Shown here: positions 23,339-35,156 of the stretch, in pieces
Numbering within the stretch: position 1 is the first letter of the stretch
Layout of the letters: the number at the start of each line of letters is the position of its first letter
Assembly: GCA_027604005.1 (NCBI GenBank)
Contig: JADGJT010000180.1
Location: 1 to 44,366 of the forward strand
DNA from: Dinochytrium kinnereticum
Taxonomy: Eukaryota; Chytridiomycota; Chytridiomycetes; Chytridiales; Chytridiaceae
Length of the DNA: 44,366 nucleotides
Direction: 5' to 3'
The notes under the pieces: generated by a model
Databases searched by the model: none
What the model was told of the DNA's origin: nothing
Seen by the model: the letters and a program-made list of their open reading frames with translations, nothing else
Translations under genes and position numbers: made by a program

Positions 23339-23762
23339 GAAATGAGATGGATTTTACCAGATTTTTGAAGATATTATTATCGTCCTTGATGGGAAAAGGT
23401 TAGAAACTGTAAATGTCTTTTGACTGTGTCGGTTCTTAATCCCTGTTTCTTTCTTGTATTTTCTCTCTTCTTTTTTTCTTGAGGATGTTGGTTGGACTCC
23501 TTTCATTTCTCTTATCCAGACTGTTGTTATTTTATACTTATTTTACAAATAAAAGAACTGTTAAGAAAATGCTGATAAACCAAAAAAAAAGGAAAGAAAA
23601 GGATAAACGCGCTCAAGGCCGCACGCGTCATTCCACATCCTCCAAAAAACAAAAACAAAAAAACGCGCTTTGAAACGTCTCCCTTCGAGAAAAAGAAAAA
23701 AAAATAATTAAATAATTAAATAATAATTTCAGGCTAACGGAAGGGAGGGAAAACTTACTCAA
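23339..23762. other. Intergenic region before the bZIP gene
   Basis: 424 bp, T-rich just after the RRM gene B stop and A-rich further on, with a short ORF that has no recognisable content. It includes ACGCGT at about 23623 in a GCACGCGTCA context, and an AT-only tandem repeat (23703-23728). Promoter of the following gene presumably lies here. Confidence 0.5.
23703..23728. repeat. AT-only short tandem repeat (AATTAAAT-like)
   Basis: Three imperfect 8-base units of A and T directly upstream of the bZIP gene, about 40 bp before its start codon. Confidence 0.6.
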
Positions 23763-26700
23763 ATGCTGCCGTCATCATCTTACCATCTAGACGCGGCGTC
23801 TTCCGCAACGACGCTCTCAAACCAGCACAGAGAAACGAGGATGAACCCCATCGCAGCCTCAAACGCCCACCCCGCACCTCCACTAGGTTTAATCCATCCC
23901 AATGGGCCTTCGCCACCTCGTACCGTACACTCCGTGTCGGAAGACTCTCTCTGCAAATGGGGATATCCTCTCCCTTTCTCTCAGTCAAACGTGGAGGGAA
24001 TCCACATCCCCACCACGTCCCCAGAGTATTACACTTCGTTTCATTTGAACGAGGCAACGTCGTTTCCTTCATCCGGGGTTGTGGGTGACACGTCATCATA
24101 CCGCGAGTACTCTCAGGAGGCGAATCGAAATGACGGGGGAGATCATTGTGTGGGTGGTGCACAAGTTAGCAAAGGAAATATGACGCGAATGGATACTGCA
24201 GACGCGTCGTCTTCGCACTCGTCGTTTCACGATGAGTTCGTGCCTACTCCGGGTGACTCTCGCTTAAAAGCCGTCTGCGATTCGGCTGTTCAACTGCCGA
24301 CGTCTAGCCTTCCTGTAAATGCTTTGGGATTCGGCGGTAGTATTGAGCCTGCGACGTCTTCTCATCAGTTAGCGGATGCCTGTTACGCGAAGAATGGGGA
24401 GACTACAGAATACCGTGGCCTTGATATGCATTCTCGTACTGAGGCTGACGGAAACGTGCAAGGGGATGTACGAATCGGATGTCATGAAGGGCATGCGGAG
24501 TTTTGGAATGAAAATTCGAAGGACCTAAGGAATGATGGACCCGTTCATCTTTCTTCAGCATCTTTTCACGTTCAGGTAACTGTATCAGACTTCCTCTGCT
24601 CTTTGTGTCAGTCATTTTCGCGTTGGTCTAACGAAGTGATGGTGAATAGGGCGATACTCAGTCCTTTGATTTTTTCGCTTTCTCGCACGAGCCTCTCTCG
24701 CTGCCGTACAATAACGTCGACACATTCAATGAGGCTCTCTCAAGGCCTTTCCCTCAAGTCAACTACTCAGCGCCTCGAGAGCCTGCTAGCGAGTCTCAAA
24801 TCGCCAGATATGATCATGGAATGCGAGACAGCGATGCTAGGCCATTTTTAAACCATCCGGGAGAACGCCCCGTCCGTCAAGTCCGTTCCCTGACAGAACG
24901 GCAGTCACCTGTCCCGAATTTCCCATCGTCATCCCCGGGAGGCTTGCAAATGTTTTCGTCGTCAGCGCCGACATTGCAGAATGATTTGACACCACCCAGG
25001 TCGGGCCGTCAGTTTACAGGGCTGGATAGTTGGACAATGATGATGTCTAGTCCCAAGTTCGATCTTCACCCCAATGCGGATATGAAGGGAGTCGACGAAG
25101 AGATAAATGAGTTTGCGTTCGGGGATGACGATCGCGGTATTCGAGGCGGGTTGCTTCGGACTCCCAGCCGAAAGCATCGGCTTGGAACAGAGGCTTTACA
25201 AACAGACATTTCGTGGGAAAATTCAGGTGGCATAGATGCCAGCATCTTTGACGGGAACAATGAAGGGTTTCGAGTCCCACGTATCGAGTCTCCTGTTTCA
25301 CCATCAAGTTCACTAAGAGAGACTTCTAAAGACACAGTCACCGAGCGGTTTGCCGTCGGAAAAAAGACTCGGAATTACACGCCTTCGCAAACTGACCTGA
25401 GTACGGAACCTGCATGTGGATTGAAGCAAAGGAGAGCAACGGATTTGCCCAGCGCGGTTTCGAGGCTTCTTATCGATGAACGAAGTTCTGGAGATCAATT
25501 TGGACCGTTGCCGAGAAGCCCGTTGGATTTTTCAAAGCCTCCTGCTGGGTTGTCGATTCCGGGTTATGGTCAAGTAGTCGGATCTAGTCGTGATGGTGAT
25601 AGTGATGCATCTGCAAGGCTGAAGGAGAAAGAGTGTGGGGGAAAAGCAGCCAAGGAATCTTCGGTAGCATCGGATGCATCACCTATGGGAAAAGAGGAGG
25701 CGGCGTTTGCTCTCGTTAGTGTAAGGCTCCAGAAAATGGGGGCAGGCGATGAGAAGCCTCAAACCGATGAGAATGAGGTGCCATTAAGGAGCAAAGAAAA
25801 TACTTGCTCGAAGGCAAGTAGATATAGGCGTTTTACATCACACTAACATTCATATAGGAAGCAATTACTGAACCTGATGTCCCTGCCACCGTTTTAAAGC
25901 AAAAAACTGTTAATCCCACTACTGAAGACACGTCCTTCAAGACTCCTATGAATCTGATCTCCGCTGGGGAAGAAGATCATGACGAAGACGAGGATGAGGA
26001 CGAGGATGGGGACGAGGATGAGGACGACGAGGAAGATGACGACAAAAGTGATTCTACGTTCGTCCCGCCAACATCTGACGACTCCGACTCCGACTCGGAT
26101 TCATCAATCGGGTACCGATCATCACGGGCGCGTCAAAATAAAAGGCGAGCGTCAATCTCTAGCACAGATGCAGCTTTAAGGAAGAAAATCAAGTTTGAGC
26201 CTGAGAACTTCTCTCACCGTCACACTTCATCTTCTCATCGAGGCCGCGGAGCTGAACACGGTTCTGATCAGATAGACGAGGACGCTGAATCAGATGTTGG
26301 GGAGTGCATACGCCACCGCAATTTGAGGGGCGTAAAGAGAACTGGCACAGGCAAGAACGCGTCAAACGTTAAATCCACCACACCCCATTCCCTCACTGAA
26401 TCCAGAAGCCGTTCCAAACCACGTCCAACAGCCATCAAAAAAGAGCCCACAGCGTCTCGCTCAACAGCTCAGTCCTCTAACAAGCCTTGGCGAAACGGCA
26501 AACGAAAGTACTCAACGGCTGAAGAAGCCATGGCGAACCGGAAAGAGCGGAATCGTATCGCCGCGCAGAGGTCACGTGAGAAGAGGACCAGGGTTATGAA
26601 GGAGCTTCTGACTGATAATGACCGCCTTAGAGCTGAGGTTGCTGAGCTACGGAAGGCCGTCAGGAAGTTACAAAGCGCGTCGTCCTCTGGGAGGGGGAAT

Positions 26701-26928
26701 GAAGAAGCTTCATTAGGAGCTCATCCACCCAAGATACCCGGGCTGCATGAGGATCAATCTGTTGGGTCTCGAAAGATTGCCCAGCCCGGACCTCGTCGCA
26801 ATGGAAACGCTCCCGTCAATTCTCGAACGGTTAAGAAAGGCGAAGAAAGTGATTTAGGTTCAGGTGATCATGCCTCAAAAAGACCTACAGCGACCTCCCA
26901 GCCTCCAAGCCGGGGAAAGCGAAAGTGA
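23763..26928 (+). CDS. Large bZIP-domain protein, probable transcription factor
   Basis: Exons 23763-24575, 24650-25813 and 25858-26928 give 1015 residues. Residues 1-660 are low-complexity and Ser/Pro/Thr-rich with no recognised domain. An acidic block of mixed Asp and Glu lies at about 700-720, followed by a Ser-Asp run. The bZIP is near the C-terminus, about residues 883-930: basic region with the NRIAAQRSR motif (N-x7-R), then leucines spaced by seven (ELLTDNDRL, AEVAEL, AVRKL) over about four heptads. It should act as a dimeric nuclear DNA-binding protein; the target site is unknown. Lysine/arginine-rich stretches upstream of the bZIP (GKRKYS, IKKEP) could serve as nuclear signals. The second intron (25814-25857) needs a GC donor. 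The start is the first ATG of a long open frame and could lie slightly downstream. Confidence 0.85.
25814..25857 (+). other. GC-AG intron in bZIP gene (44 nt)
   Basis: Exon ends TCGAAG; intron starts GCAAGT and ends CATATAG with a CACTAAC branch site 11-17 nt before. Using the GT four bases downstream (25818) instead gives a frame with a stop within a few codons, and reading through also ends at a stop. Confidence 0.85.
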
Positions 26929-27540
26929 TCTGAATCTCACAAGAACTTTCGCTGATTGATCCATTGTTCTTGATATTGCTTTTTATTGCGTTCTCTCTCA
27001 TATTTCCCTTTTTTTCCCCTTCCTTTAATTATTTTATGCCAAGGGGCGTGTTTCTTGACCATTCCAGTTGTGTTTTTACCTCTCCACTACTATACTACTC
27101 TTCTTTTTCTGAAATCCAACTTTTAGACCTGCTCTCCATATCGTCTGTTTCTTGAAGAACTTTTCCATCTTCATATTATCATTTCAGCATCGATTATCGG
27201 TTTTCATTTCGCCATTCAACACGGCTGTTTTTTTGATATTGTGTCCTGAGACTTCTTCACATGTATTCTGAAACTTTTAACGAGGGTTGGCACTACTATT
27301 TTTCAATGGAAACTATCATGATGTTCTTTCCTGGCGCTGTTGTTGGCATATTATTCTGAGCGGTGATGCGCGCTATAGGGTGCGGGGACACGTTCAATCA
27401 ACGCGTTAAGCGCGTCAAATAATTGTCTTTCAATAATTTTTTTCTGCTCGTTTGTTTTTCCCACACTCTGAGGCCGGGGAGTCTTTGACCAGCACTGCTG
27501 TGCAACCCTCGAATTCCTTCCTTTCAAATTCTCTGCAAAG
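26929..27540. other. Intergenic region, bZIP 3' end and RPS18 promoter
   Basis: 612 bp, T-rich in the first half, no supportable ORF. An ACGCGT element lies at about 27400 within a CAACGCGTTAAGCGCGTCAA sequence, roughly 140 bp upstream of the RPS18 ATG, and a T-rich stretch follows near 27440. These could be promoter elements of the ribosomal protein gene, but this is inferred. Confidence 0.5.
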
Positions 27541-28511
<971 letters not shown>

Positions 28512-28909
28512 AGGCTGCAAAGCCTGGACAAGCACGGCGAAATTATTACATTACTTTTCCGCTTGTTTCTTTTTCTTCTGCACTGCGGTTTGGGGAGGGG
28601 GTCTCTGGCGATGTGGAGGGGTGTGATCGAAGGCGATTAAATCAGATCACTTATCGAAGCACCAATAAACGCATTTCTGGCTTGCTACTCCTTTCACTTT
28701 GCTACACTTTCTTCAGTCCTCCGAATCTTTCAGGAATTAAGGACGTGGAGGTCAAACAGAAAACTATGTCAAGTAATAGATTGGGAATGATGTTATAACT
28801 TATTGAGTTCAGTCTTCATGTATTTTCCACAATGGTGTGTCCTCGTTGTTTCTTTCCCTACATCATTCTTTAAAGACGAAACATAAATAGTGTTTGTTTC
28901 TGGCCGTGA
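28512..28909. other. Convergent intergenic region, RPS18 and P2X-like gene
   Basis: 398 bp between facing stop codons, moderately AT-rich, with a TTTTTCTTCT tract soon after RPS18. No ORF of note. Holds the 3' UTRs of both genes. Confidence 0.55.
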
Positions 28910-31076
28910 TTAAGGGCTGTCGAAAGTTTCAAGTGCCGAGGCACTCGTTCTTTGCGCCTCCGGATTCGGATGCGAAGGTGCAAGTGGGCTGTAGACCACC
29001 ATCGACATATCCGACCCTTTCACAGACGCACCCGCATATTGTGGTCTGTATTGATACATGGCGTGTCCCGAACTTGCTCCGGGCCATCTTTCAATATTCG
29101 GCCCTTTCCTTCTCAGAGGTGAGCTCGCGCCTTCAGCAGCCTTCGAAATGGCCTGCTGATTGGCCGTTGGGCTTACACCAAAATGCTGCTCAATATGCTG
29201 TAGGTACATGTGCTCTTCAATTGCGGGAGGCGGTGTGGGCCGCGAACCCCAGACGTTTCTAGAAACGGTTGAAAGACGCTGACTTGCTGGATTCCCAGCG
29301 AGCATCAAAGAGGATGGCGTCTCTCTGACTGTTTCGGATGTTGTTCGATCTAATTGGGTTTGTTGAGCTTGTTCAGAGTGGCCTTGCTCCATGATCCTGC
29401 GAATCTCTTGCCTGTCTTCATTTGATACCATGGTTGCTCTGGGCTCCAGACGCGTTGTCTTTTCACAAAGTGGAGGGCTTTCCACGGAGACCAACGCGGA
29501 CAAATACGAGTCCGTTTCCGCGTCGGCAAATGACGTTTCAGTCATATAAGGTTGGGACATCATCCAAGATGCACTTCCGCGTGACATCGGCTCCTTGTTT
29601 AAAGACATTGTCGCTTCAGCACCCTTTTCGCCACGAATACTGGGTTCAAATGAAAAGCTTTCGTCGACCTTTACAACGGTGTCGTTGGATGCAGATACGT
29701 CTTTATGGGGTTGGGCCTTTGGAGATGTTCGGAGAAGATCTCTAGACGCGATTGATGAAGTATCATCCACGTGCAGGGGAGGTGAAGGAATTCCTGATGG
29801 CATGTATATTTTGCTATTATTCAGATATGGATTAGACATGGTTCTCAATACCATCAGAATCCAAAGAAAATAAAGCAAAAAAGTGAAATTTACCTCCTAT
29901 TCGTCTCCCTCTTTGACGACAAAAAAACAAAATAGAACCACATCAACGCCCTGACCGACACAACAAGAAAGAGTATTGTTGCAATGGCTTCTAAACATCC
30001 CAGAATTGCCGCCTCATCGATGGTTGCAGTTGAATGAAACTCGAGCTGTATCTCAAATGTGTCCGTCAAGAGCAACCTGCCCGAGGTTTGGTTGTATCTG
30101 GATGATCGCCGAGGTTGGGGCCTGAAATTGGACGCTGTAACAGTATACTAACCGTATGTAAGAGAAGTTTTGATGTACGCAAAATGAATGTTACCGTATA
30201 GCTTATGTCACTTGCAAACTTAACATTTCTGCCATAGTACTTCAACATGTGGTTTAGTTTCAATTCATGCCTAAGCAAAGTATAATCACCTCAATGGCAA
30301 TCTCTATAACAACTCCATCATCCCTTACCCGACTTCCATTCATACTGGGAACATTAAAGGATATTCCAGCAGCCTGGAGCAGCATGGCAACAGTCACGCG
30401 GTCATCGTTCCTTCCCTTTCTATCAAAAAACAAGGTGCCTGCGCTTGCAACCGAGTTTCCTGGTGACCTAATCATTCTCCCGGAAGTATCAACATTCGAA
30501 ACAGAAAGCTTCTTATTTCCGTTTGGGAACGTCACGGAGTGGCGAAGGGCGATGAACATGCTTTGGAAACCACCAAAACAATGAGGTTAAGCAGAAAGAA
30601 GCAACTATTAATTAAACCAGTACCTCTCAACATTGGCAACATAATAATTCTTCACATCATCAATATTCCTATCATCCACAAGGCACTGCACCGACCCAGG
30701 CCTGTCCCCTGCACATCCTGGTTCTGGAACAACTTCTAGATCCCTCATCCCCAAAGCAATAGCAACCTCATCGCCATCCTTTCTCAAAACGCGAGAAGCT
30801 GGGAAGAACAAGCACGATTGTCTTTCTCCACAATAGTCAGGGGCTGGATTCACGTCGAGGGGTTCATATAGCGCTGCCTGCACTTGGCCTTGAAAGTGCT
30901 TTAGGTCATAAAACTGACAAATTCGGCGAGTGAGCAATGGACAAACCTCCAGAGACGATGGTGCGCTTGAGCCAGGGACCTTCCGTCCAGAACTGGTACA
31001 GACCGAACACCAATACAGCAGTGACCAACGCCATGTAAGCCAGACCAGCCCATCTGTTTGTTGTACCGGACGACAT
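28910..31076 (-). CDS. Putative P2X-like ligand-gated channel with long tail
   Basis: Minus-strand exons 31076-30947, 30888-30624, 30560-30290, 30239-30195, 30147-29894 and 29813-28910 give 622 residues. Topology is two membrane segments (about 9-30, LAYMALVTAVLVFGLY; about 285-312, CLEAIATILFLVVSV), a loop of some 250 residues with four cysteines, and a 300-residue Ser/Pro-rich tail. Loop features resemble P2X receptors in order: VESMFIALRHSVTFP (P2X VENFTxxIKNxxxFP) at 130-144, AGISFN (AGxSF), DDGVVIEIAIEYY (GGxxGIxIxWxC), NFR at 244-246 (the P2X NFR motif), then RLLL about 15 residues later (P2X RTLxKAYG) leading into TM2. The ATP-binding lysines (KxKG after TM1 and K of RTLxK, here T265) are not evident, so ligand and function are open. 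P2X channels are trimeric ATP-gated cation channels. The short N-terminus lacks YxTxK; an upstream exon is possible. Another two-TM family remains an alternative. Confidence 0.6.
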
Positions 31077-31383
31077 GTCAGAATAGTCATAGCGTTGGAT
31101 GGGCGTTGTTTGAGAAAATAGACCTTTCTTTCAGTCTGACTTGAATGGGCGTCGCGTAGGTGCTGAGCATTGCGTTGAATAAGGCGAGATGTTTTATTAT
31201 CTCACAACAGGAGGCTTGCGATTAGAGTTTTTCTTAACTGTTTTGAATTTTTATTTTTTAAGTTCGGGGTTTCGGGACGGTCTGGGATTGGAGAATCAAA
31301 AAAGGGCAACAAAATAAATACAGCGGGGGTTAAAAGATCGGTGGGCGTCGCCTAATATCATTCTTATTAGCCAATCAGTCAGG
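31077..31383. other. Intergenic region, P2X-like promoter / NUP54 3' end
   Basis: 307 bp between the start of the P2X-like gene and the stop of NUP54, both on the minus strand. No ORF of note. Presumably NUP54 3' UTR plus promoter of the P2X-like gene. Confidence 0.5.
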
Positions 31384-33498
31384 TTATCTTCGCTGATAAA
31401 CAGTTTCGCTGTAGCCCTTCCCAATAATGTCAAGATGTCGGGAATCGTCCTCCAGAACATTAGTCAGTTTTAGCAAACCCTCTTGAGCTGTTTGAAGAGC
31501 CTAGAGAAGAAAAACAAACAAACAACAGGGATGAGTTGTTAGATTCGTTGTCCTTTCTTCCACGGCTAGATTTGGAAATAGAAGGACAAACAAACCTCTC
31601 CAATGAGCCTCATCTGCTCCTCACTCCCAATCTCATACTCGACAACGGAGTTATCCCCTTCAAGACCCTTTGGATCTGAAAATCCAAGTCGCCTGGAATC
31701 CTTAAGCATACGAAGAGTGGCCTGCAGCTCCTGAATTCGTCCCCTAAAGTGAGCAGGCTTCTTTAGCTGCATGTCCATAGCCTCCAGACGGCTACGCAGC
31801 GCCTCTTCGTCCGCGCGAATTGGGTATCCCTTGTTCCGGAGTACCTGAACGGTCTTCATCACCTGAGCGAGATGTTAAAATTCTGAGACAGCAGAAAAGG
31901 GTTGCGTACATTCATAACGCGATGAGTAAGTTCCATATGCCGTCTCTTATACTCCTCAAGTTTAACGGTTGTCTCAAGGTAATGTTTTCTCTCGATCTTC
32001 TCCAGCTGTGAATTCAAATCCTGAACAGCCTGAATTAGATATGGAAGAAAGGCAAATAACTAATAACAAGACTAACCGCAAGCCTTGATTTGTGTGATTC
32101 ACTCGCAAGATCTTGTTGATGTATTCTCTTTTTGATATCACCAAAACCGACGGCGAGAACGGGAACCATACTATAAGGCAAAAAATAGTAGTTTTATAAA
32201 TAAGTTGATTAAGAAAAACGGAAGAATCATTCTAAACATCACTTACCATGAGGGGTCGGGGTTATCTTGAGCTGCTTGCTGGTATAAGGTAGGATCTTCA
32301 TTGGGAGGGCATTTATAAAACTGCGCTTCATTCGGATGGACCATATTGTAGAAGTAGTGCTAAGAAGATATTAGCAAAACTCGGGATCACGCCAAATAAT
32401 AATAAATTTAACTCACCTTAAACTGGCAGTTCGGATTCGATGGATCCCAATAGCCTTGCATCTCCATAAACTTATCCATCAAAGTTGGTGCAGGCGGCTG
32501 AGGACCAAATCCAGAAGCCCCACCAAACAGTACACCCCCTCCAGCCTGTTGCTGCCCACCAAACCCGCTAAATCCGCCTCCAGATGTCGCTCCCAGGCCA
32601 GTCCCAAAGCCAGTCCCACCTCCAAGCCCACCTCCGAAGGCTCCACCTAATGAAGGGGGAGATGCGCCTTTAGTGCCCAAACCGCCAAAAGAGAAGCCAT
32701 TGGAAGCGGCTGGTGTGGTCGCATTTGTGCCAAAGCCTCCGAATCCTGTTGTTTGACCTGGGGTAGCTGCAGTGGATCCAAAGGCACCTGTTCCAGTTGC
32801 TCCAAAACCAGGAGTAGTCGCGGTGCTTTGACCGAAACCTCCAAAGCCAGGTGTCTTGTTGCCCGCTCCGAATCCACCGAATCCCGATGTCGCTGGTGTC
32901 GCAGGGGCCCCTTAAAAAAGAAGTTCGAAATAAATACAAAAAAACATAACGTCACTAAGGATAAACCAAGTCATATTGGAAACGAAAAATGAAAGAGCGA
33001 ATCAAAGCGGAAGAGCAGAGCAAAAAAGAAAAGAAAAAAATATAAAAGGGAGCCAAAAGTGATAAGACATTTCTGTAATATTAATAACATATCATGTCTA
33101 AATAATGGATCACTAAAGCCAAGGCAAAAAGTTCCTTGATGCGTTTATATCTTTAAAGGAAGAAAAAGCTCAATGGAACATAGACTAACCTCCACCGAAA
33201 GCAGGTGTGGGTGTGCTAGCCGTTGTCCCAAACCCTCCACTACCTATCACGATAAACTTAAGTCAGCATCCGTGAAAGGCGGACAAGGAACCTCACCAAA
33301 GGGTGCTGAGGAGCCAGAAGCTGGTGCTCCAAAGGTAGTTCCTGGAGTTTTGGCGGCACCAAATCCTACATCATCAGGTAGCCAGTAAATAAATGAGAAC
33401 GGTAATATATATCAGAATAAGTTCTCAGTCTCGCATGCCCACATCCACGCAAAATCCTCACCCCCAAAACCTCCCGTGCTCTGTTGCCCACCAAACAT
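31384..33498 (-). CDS. NUP54: Nucleoporin Nup54 (Nup57 type)
   Basis: Nine minus-strand exons: 33498-33462, 33365-33297, 33243-33190, 32910-32417, 32359-32247, 32170-32077, 32029-31910, 31862-31596 and 31500-31384, giving 454 residues (human Nup54 about 507). Residues 1-190 are an FG domain with many FG, GFG and FGGFG units in a Gly/Thr/Ala context. A conserved Nup54 block follows (MQGYWDPSNPNCQF, NPDPSCMVPVLAVGF with DIKKR), then a helical region with coiled-coil potential (LNSQLEKIERKHYLE, LEEYKRRHMEL, YPIRADEEALRSRL) and the short C-terminal KGYSETVYQRR. The protein belongs to the Nsp1/Nup62-Nup54-Nup58 channel trimer lining the nuclear pore, where FG repeats bind karyopherins. It diverges from SRP19 with 219 bp between start codons. 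Confidence 0.95.
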
Positions 33499-33717
33499 TT
33501 ACTGCTCAACTATCACAGATCTCCCACTTAATAATCAGTAGTTGTAAGTCTCCGGTGAGCTATCGCACGCGATGGATCCGGACGAAGGGGCTTCTAGCCG
33601 TATCGTCGTTCGTCGTCCAGGTGTGGGCAGGAGAATGTCCGTCCAACAATCCTCACTCAAACGGAAATTTTGGTTCAGTATTTACAGTATTTTTCAAGTA
33701 TCTACAGTATTTGAAAA
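33499..33717. promoter_or_regulatory. Divergent promoter region, NUP54 / SRP19
   Basis: 219 bp between two opposite start codons. Directly upstream of the SRP19 ATG are two closely spaced copies of TACAGTATTT (about 33683 and 33703), an imperfect direct repeat with a 20-bp period. A promoter role is inferred from position only. Confidence 0.5.
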
Positions 33718-34548
33718 ATGGTGAACCCCAAAGGAAAGGCGAGTGGGATGGTGATTGAGGATATTGTCGAGAGCGATGACGAGCCACAGCTGGAGGATGG
33801 TGACGGGGAGGATTTCGACGTCGATAACATGGTAAGGCTAGGATTGCTGCGTTATCATGTGTGAGAACAAAATGTCTGACTGGGGCATTATAAGGACTTC
33901 GAGCTTCCTCATGAACTGGTTGGCGGTTCAAGCGAGCAACCTCTACTGATGACAAAAGCAGAAGCCGCAAGAGCCCAACGCATCCCCTCCTCCTCCCTCG
34001 TCAAACAAAAGCCACAACCCGAACAAACCCTTCCTCAAAGACGAGAAGTCCAAGCCAATCAGCTTGACCCGGAAATCAGGGAGGCGATCAAAACATGGAC
34101 GTCGGTCTACCCCGTCTACCTGGACGCTGGAAAGAGCACAAGGAAGGGACGAATGATCTCTTCAGCGCATGCGATCAAGGACCCCTCAATTGTATTCCTC
34201 GGCGAGTGTTGCAGGAGGTTGGGATTTTCTGCTGCTGTCGAGAACATGAAGCGCCATCCAAAGGATCCTCTGACTTTTGGCCGTGTGAGGGTGCAGATCA
34301 AAAGCCCCTCCGGAGTGGCTATTCAAAAGGATGTACCTAACAAGAAAGCGCTTCTCCTCAAGATTGCAGCAAAATACCCTGAAGTCGAGCAGGAGATGAA
34401 GAAGGGAGATCCTATGTTGGCTACGGCTGCCGCTGCCTCTCGATCGGTGATGTCGAAGATTGTTGAGGAATCTTATAAGGAGGCAACAAAAGAGATCAAG
34501 GCGAAGGATGGAGGAGGATCTTCAAAGAAGAGCAAGAAGAAGAAGTAG
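33718..34548 (+). CDS. SRP19: Signal recognition particle 19 kDa protein (Sec65)
   Basis: Exons 33718-33831 and 33895-34548 give 255 residues, larger than human SRP19 (144) and close to yeast Sec65 (273). The first 110 residues are an acidic, disordered-looking extension. The SRP19 fold runs about 123-200: SVYPVYLDAGKSTRKGR, the strand-helix SSAHAIKDPSIVFL, then RRLGFSAAVENMKRHP and FGRVRVQIK. The C-terminus is Lys-rich and ends SKKSKKKK, as common in this family. SRP19 binds helices 6 and 8 of SRP RNA in the nucleolus and helps SRP54 load during particle assembly. The single intron is GT-AG, phase 0. The gene is divergent from NUP54 and convergent with the ankyrin gene. Confidence 0.95.
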
Positions 34549-35156
34549 TTGCTGATCAAGCTGAGGGATGGCTATGAACTTCTTTTTTTTTTTGGCTGAT
34601 GAGAGCTTTACATCGAGGCTCAACTAATTAAAGATTGTTTGCCCTCATTCCGTTCTTATGACTTCAACTGTTTTTGTCAAGAACAACACAAATGGGCGGA
34701 AAGGATGTTGAAGACACTGGATTTAAATCATAAACAACACCTTCCCTAGCTCTTTACATCCTACAGTCATCTTCAAAAAGTAAACGGCATGAAGATCCAT
34801 ATTTAAGAGTGAATCGAGAAGGAGAAGCACACCTGCATCCCCCCTAACCAGAACCAATTTCTAAAGAACCGTCGCAATAAAAATAAAACACTAACAATAG
34901 CTGAAAAGAAAAAAGAAGAAACCCCCAAAAAATCAAACGCCGATTCAAAGATCGGGAAGAAGGCAAGACGGAAAACAATCAAAGCAAACACAAGCTAATA
35001 GCAGATAAAAAATAAAAAAATAACATGGCTATGTAGAGAAGAACGTTCGGTTTTTGTCAGTGAGAGGGAGGAAAACAAATCGCAGGCTGGGAAGACAATG
35101 AATTAGGATGTGAAGCAGAGCATTAAAAAAAAGTCAGCAAAGAAAACCCTCCTTGA
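34549..35156. other. Convergent intergenic region, SRP19 and ankyrin gene
   Basis: 608 bp between facing stop codons, AT-rich, with A-rich runs near 34870-35020 on the plus strand. No ORF with recognisable content. Probably two 3' UTRs. Confidence 0.55.

Noticed and set aside
23755..24162. 135-residue minus-strand ORF
   Set aside because: Antisense shadow of the first bZIP exon.
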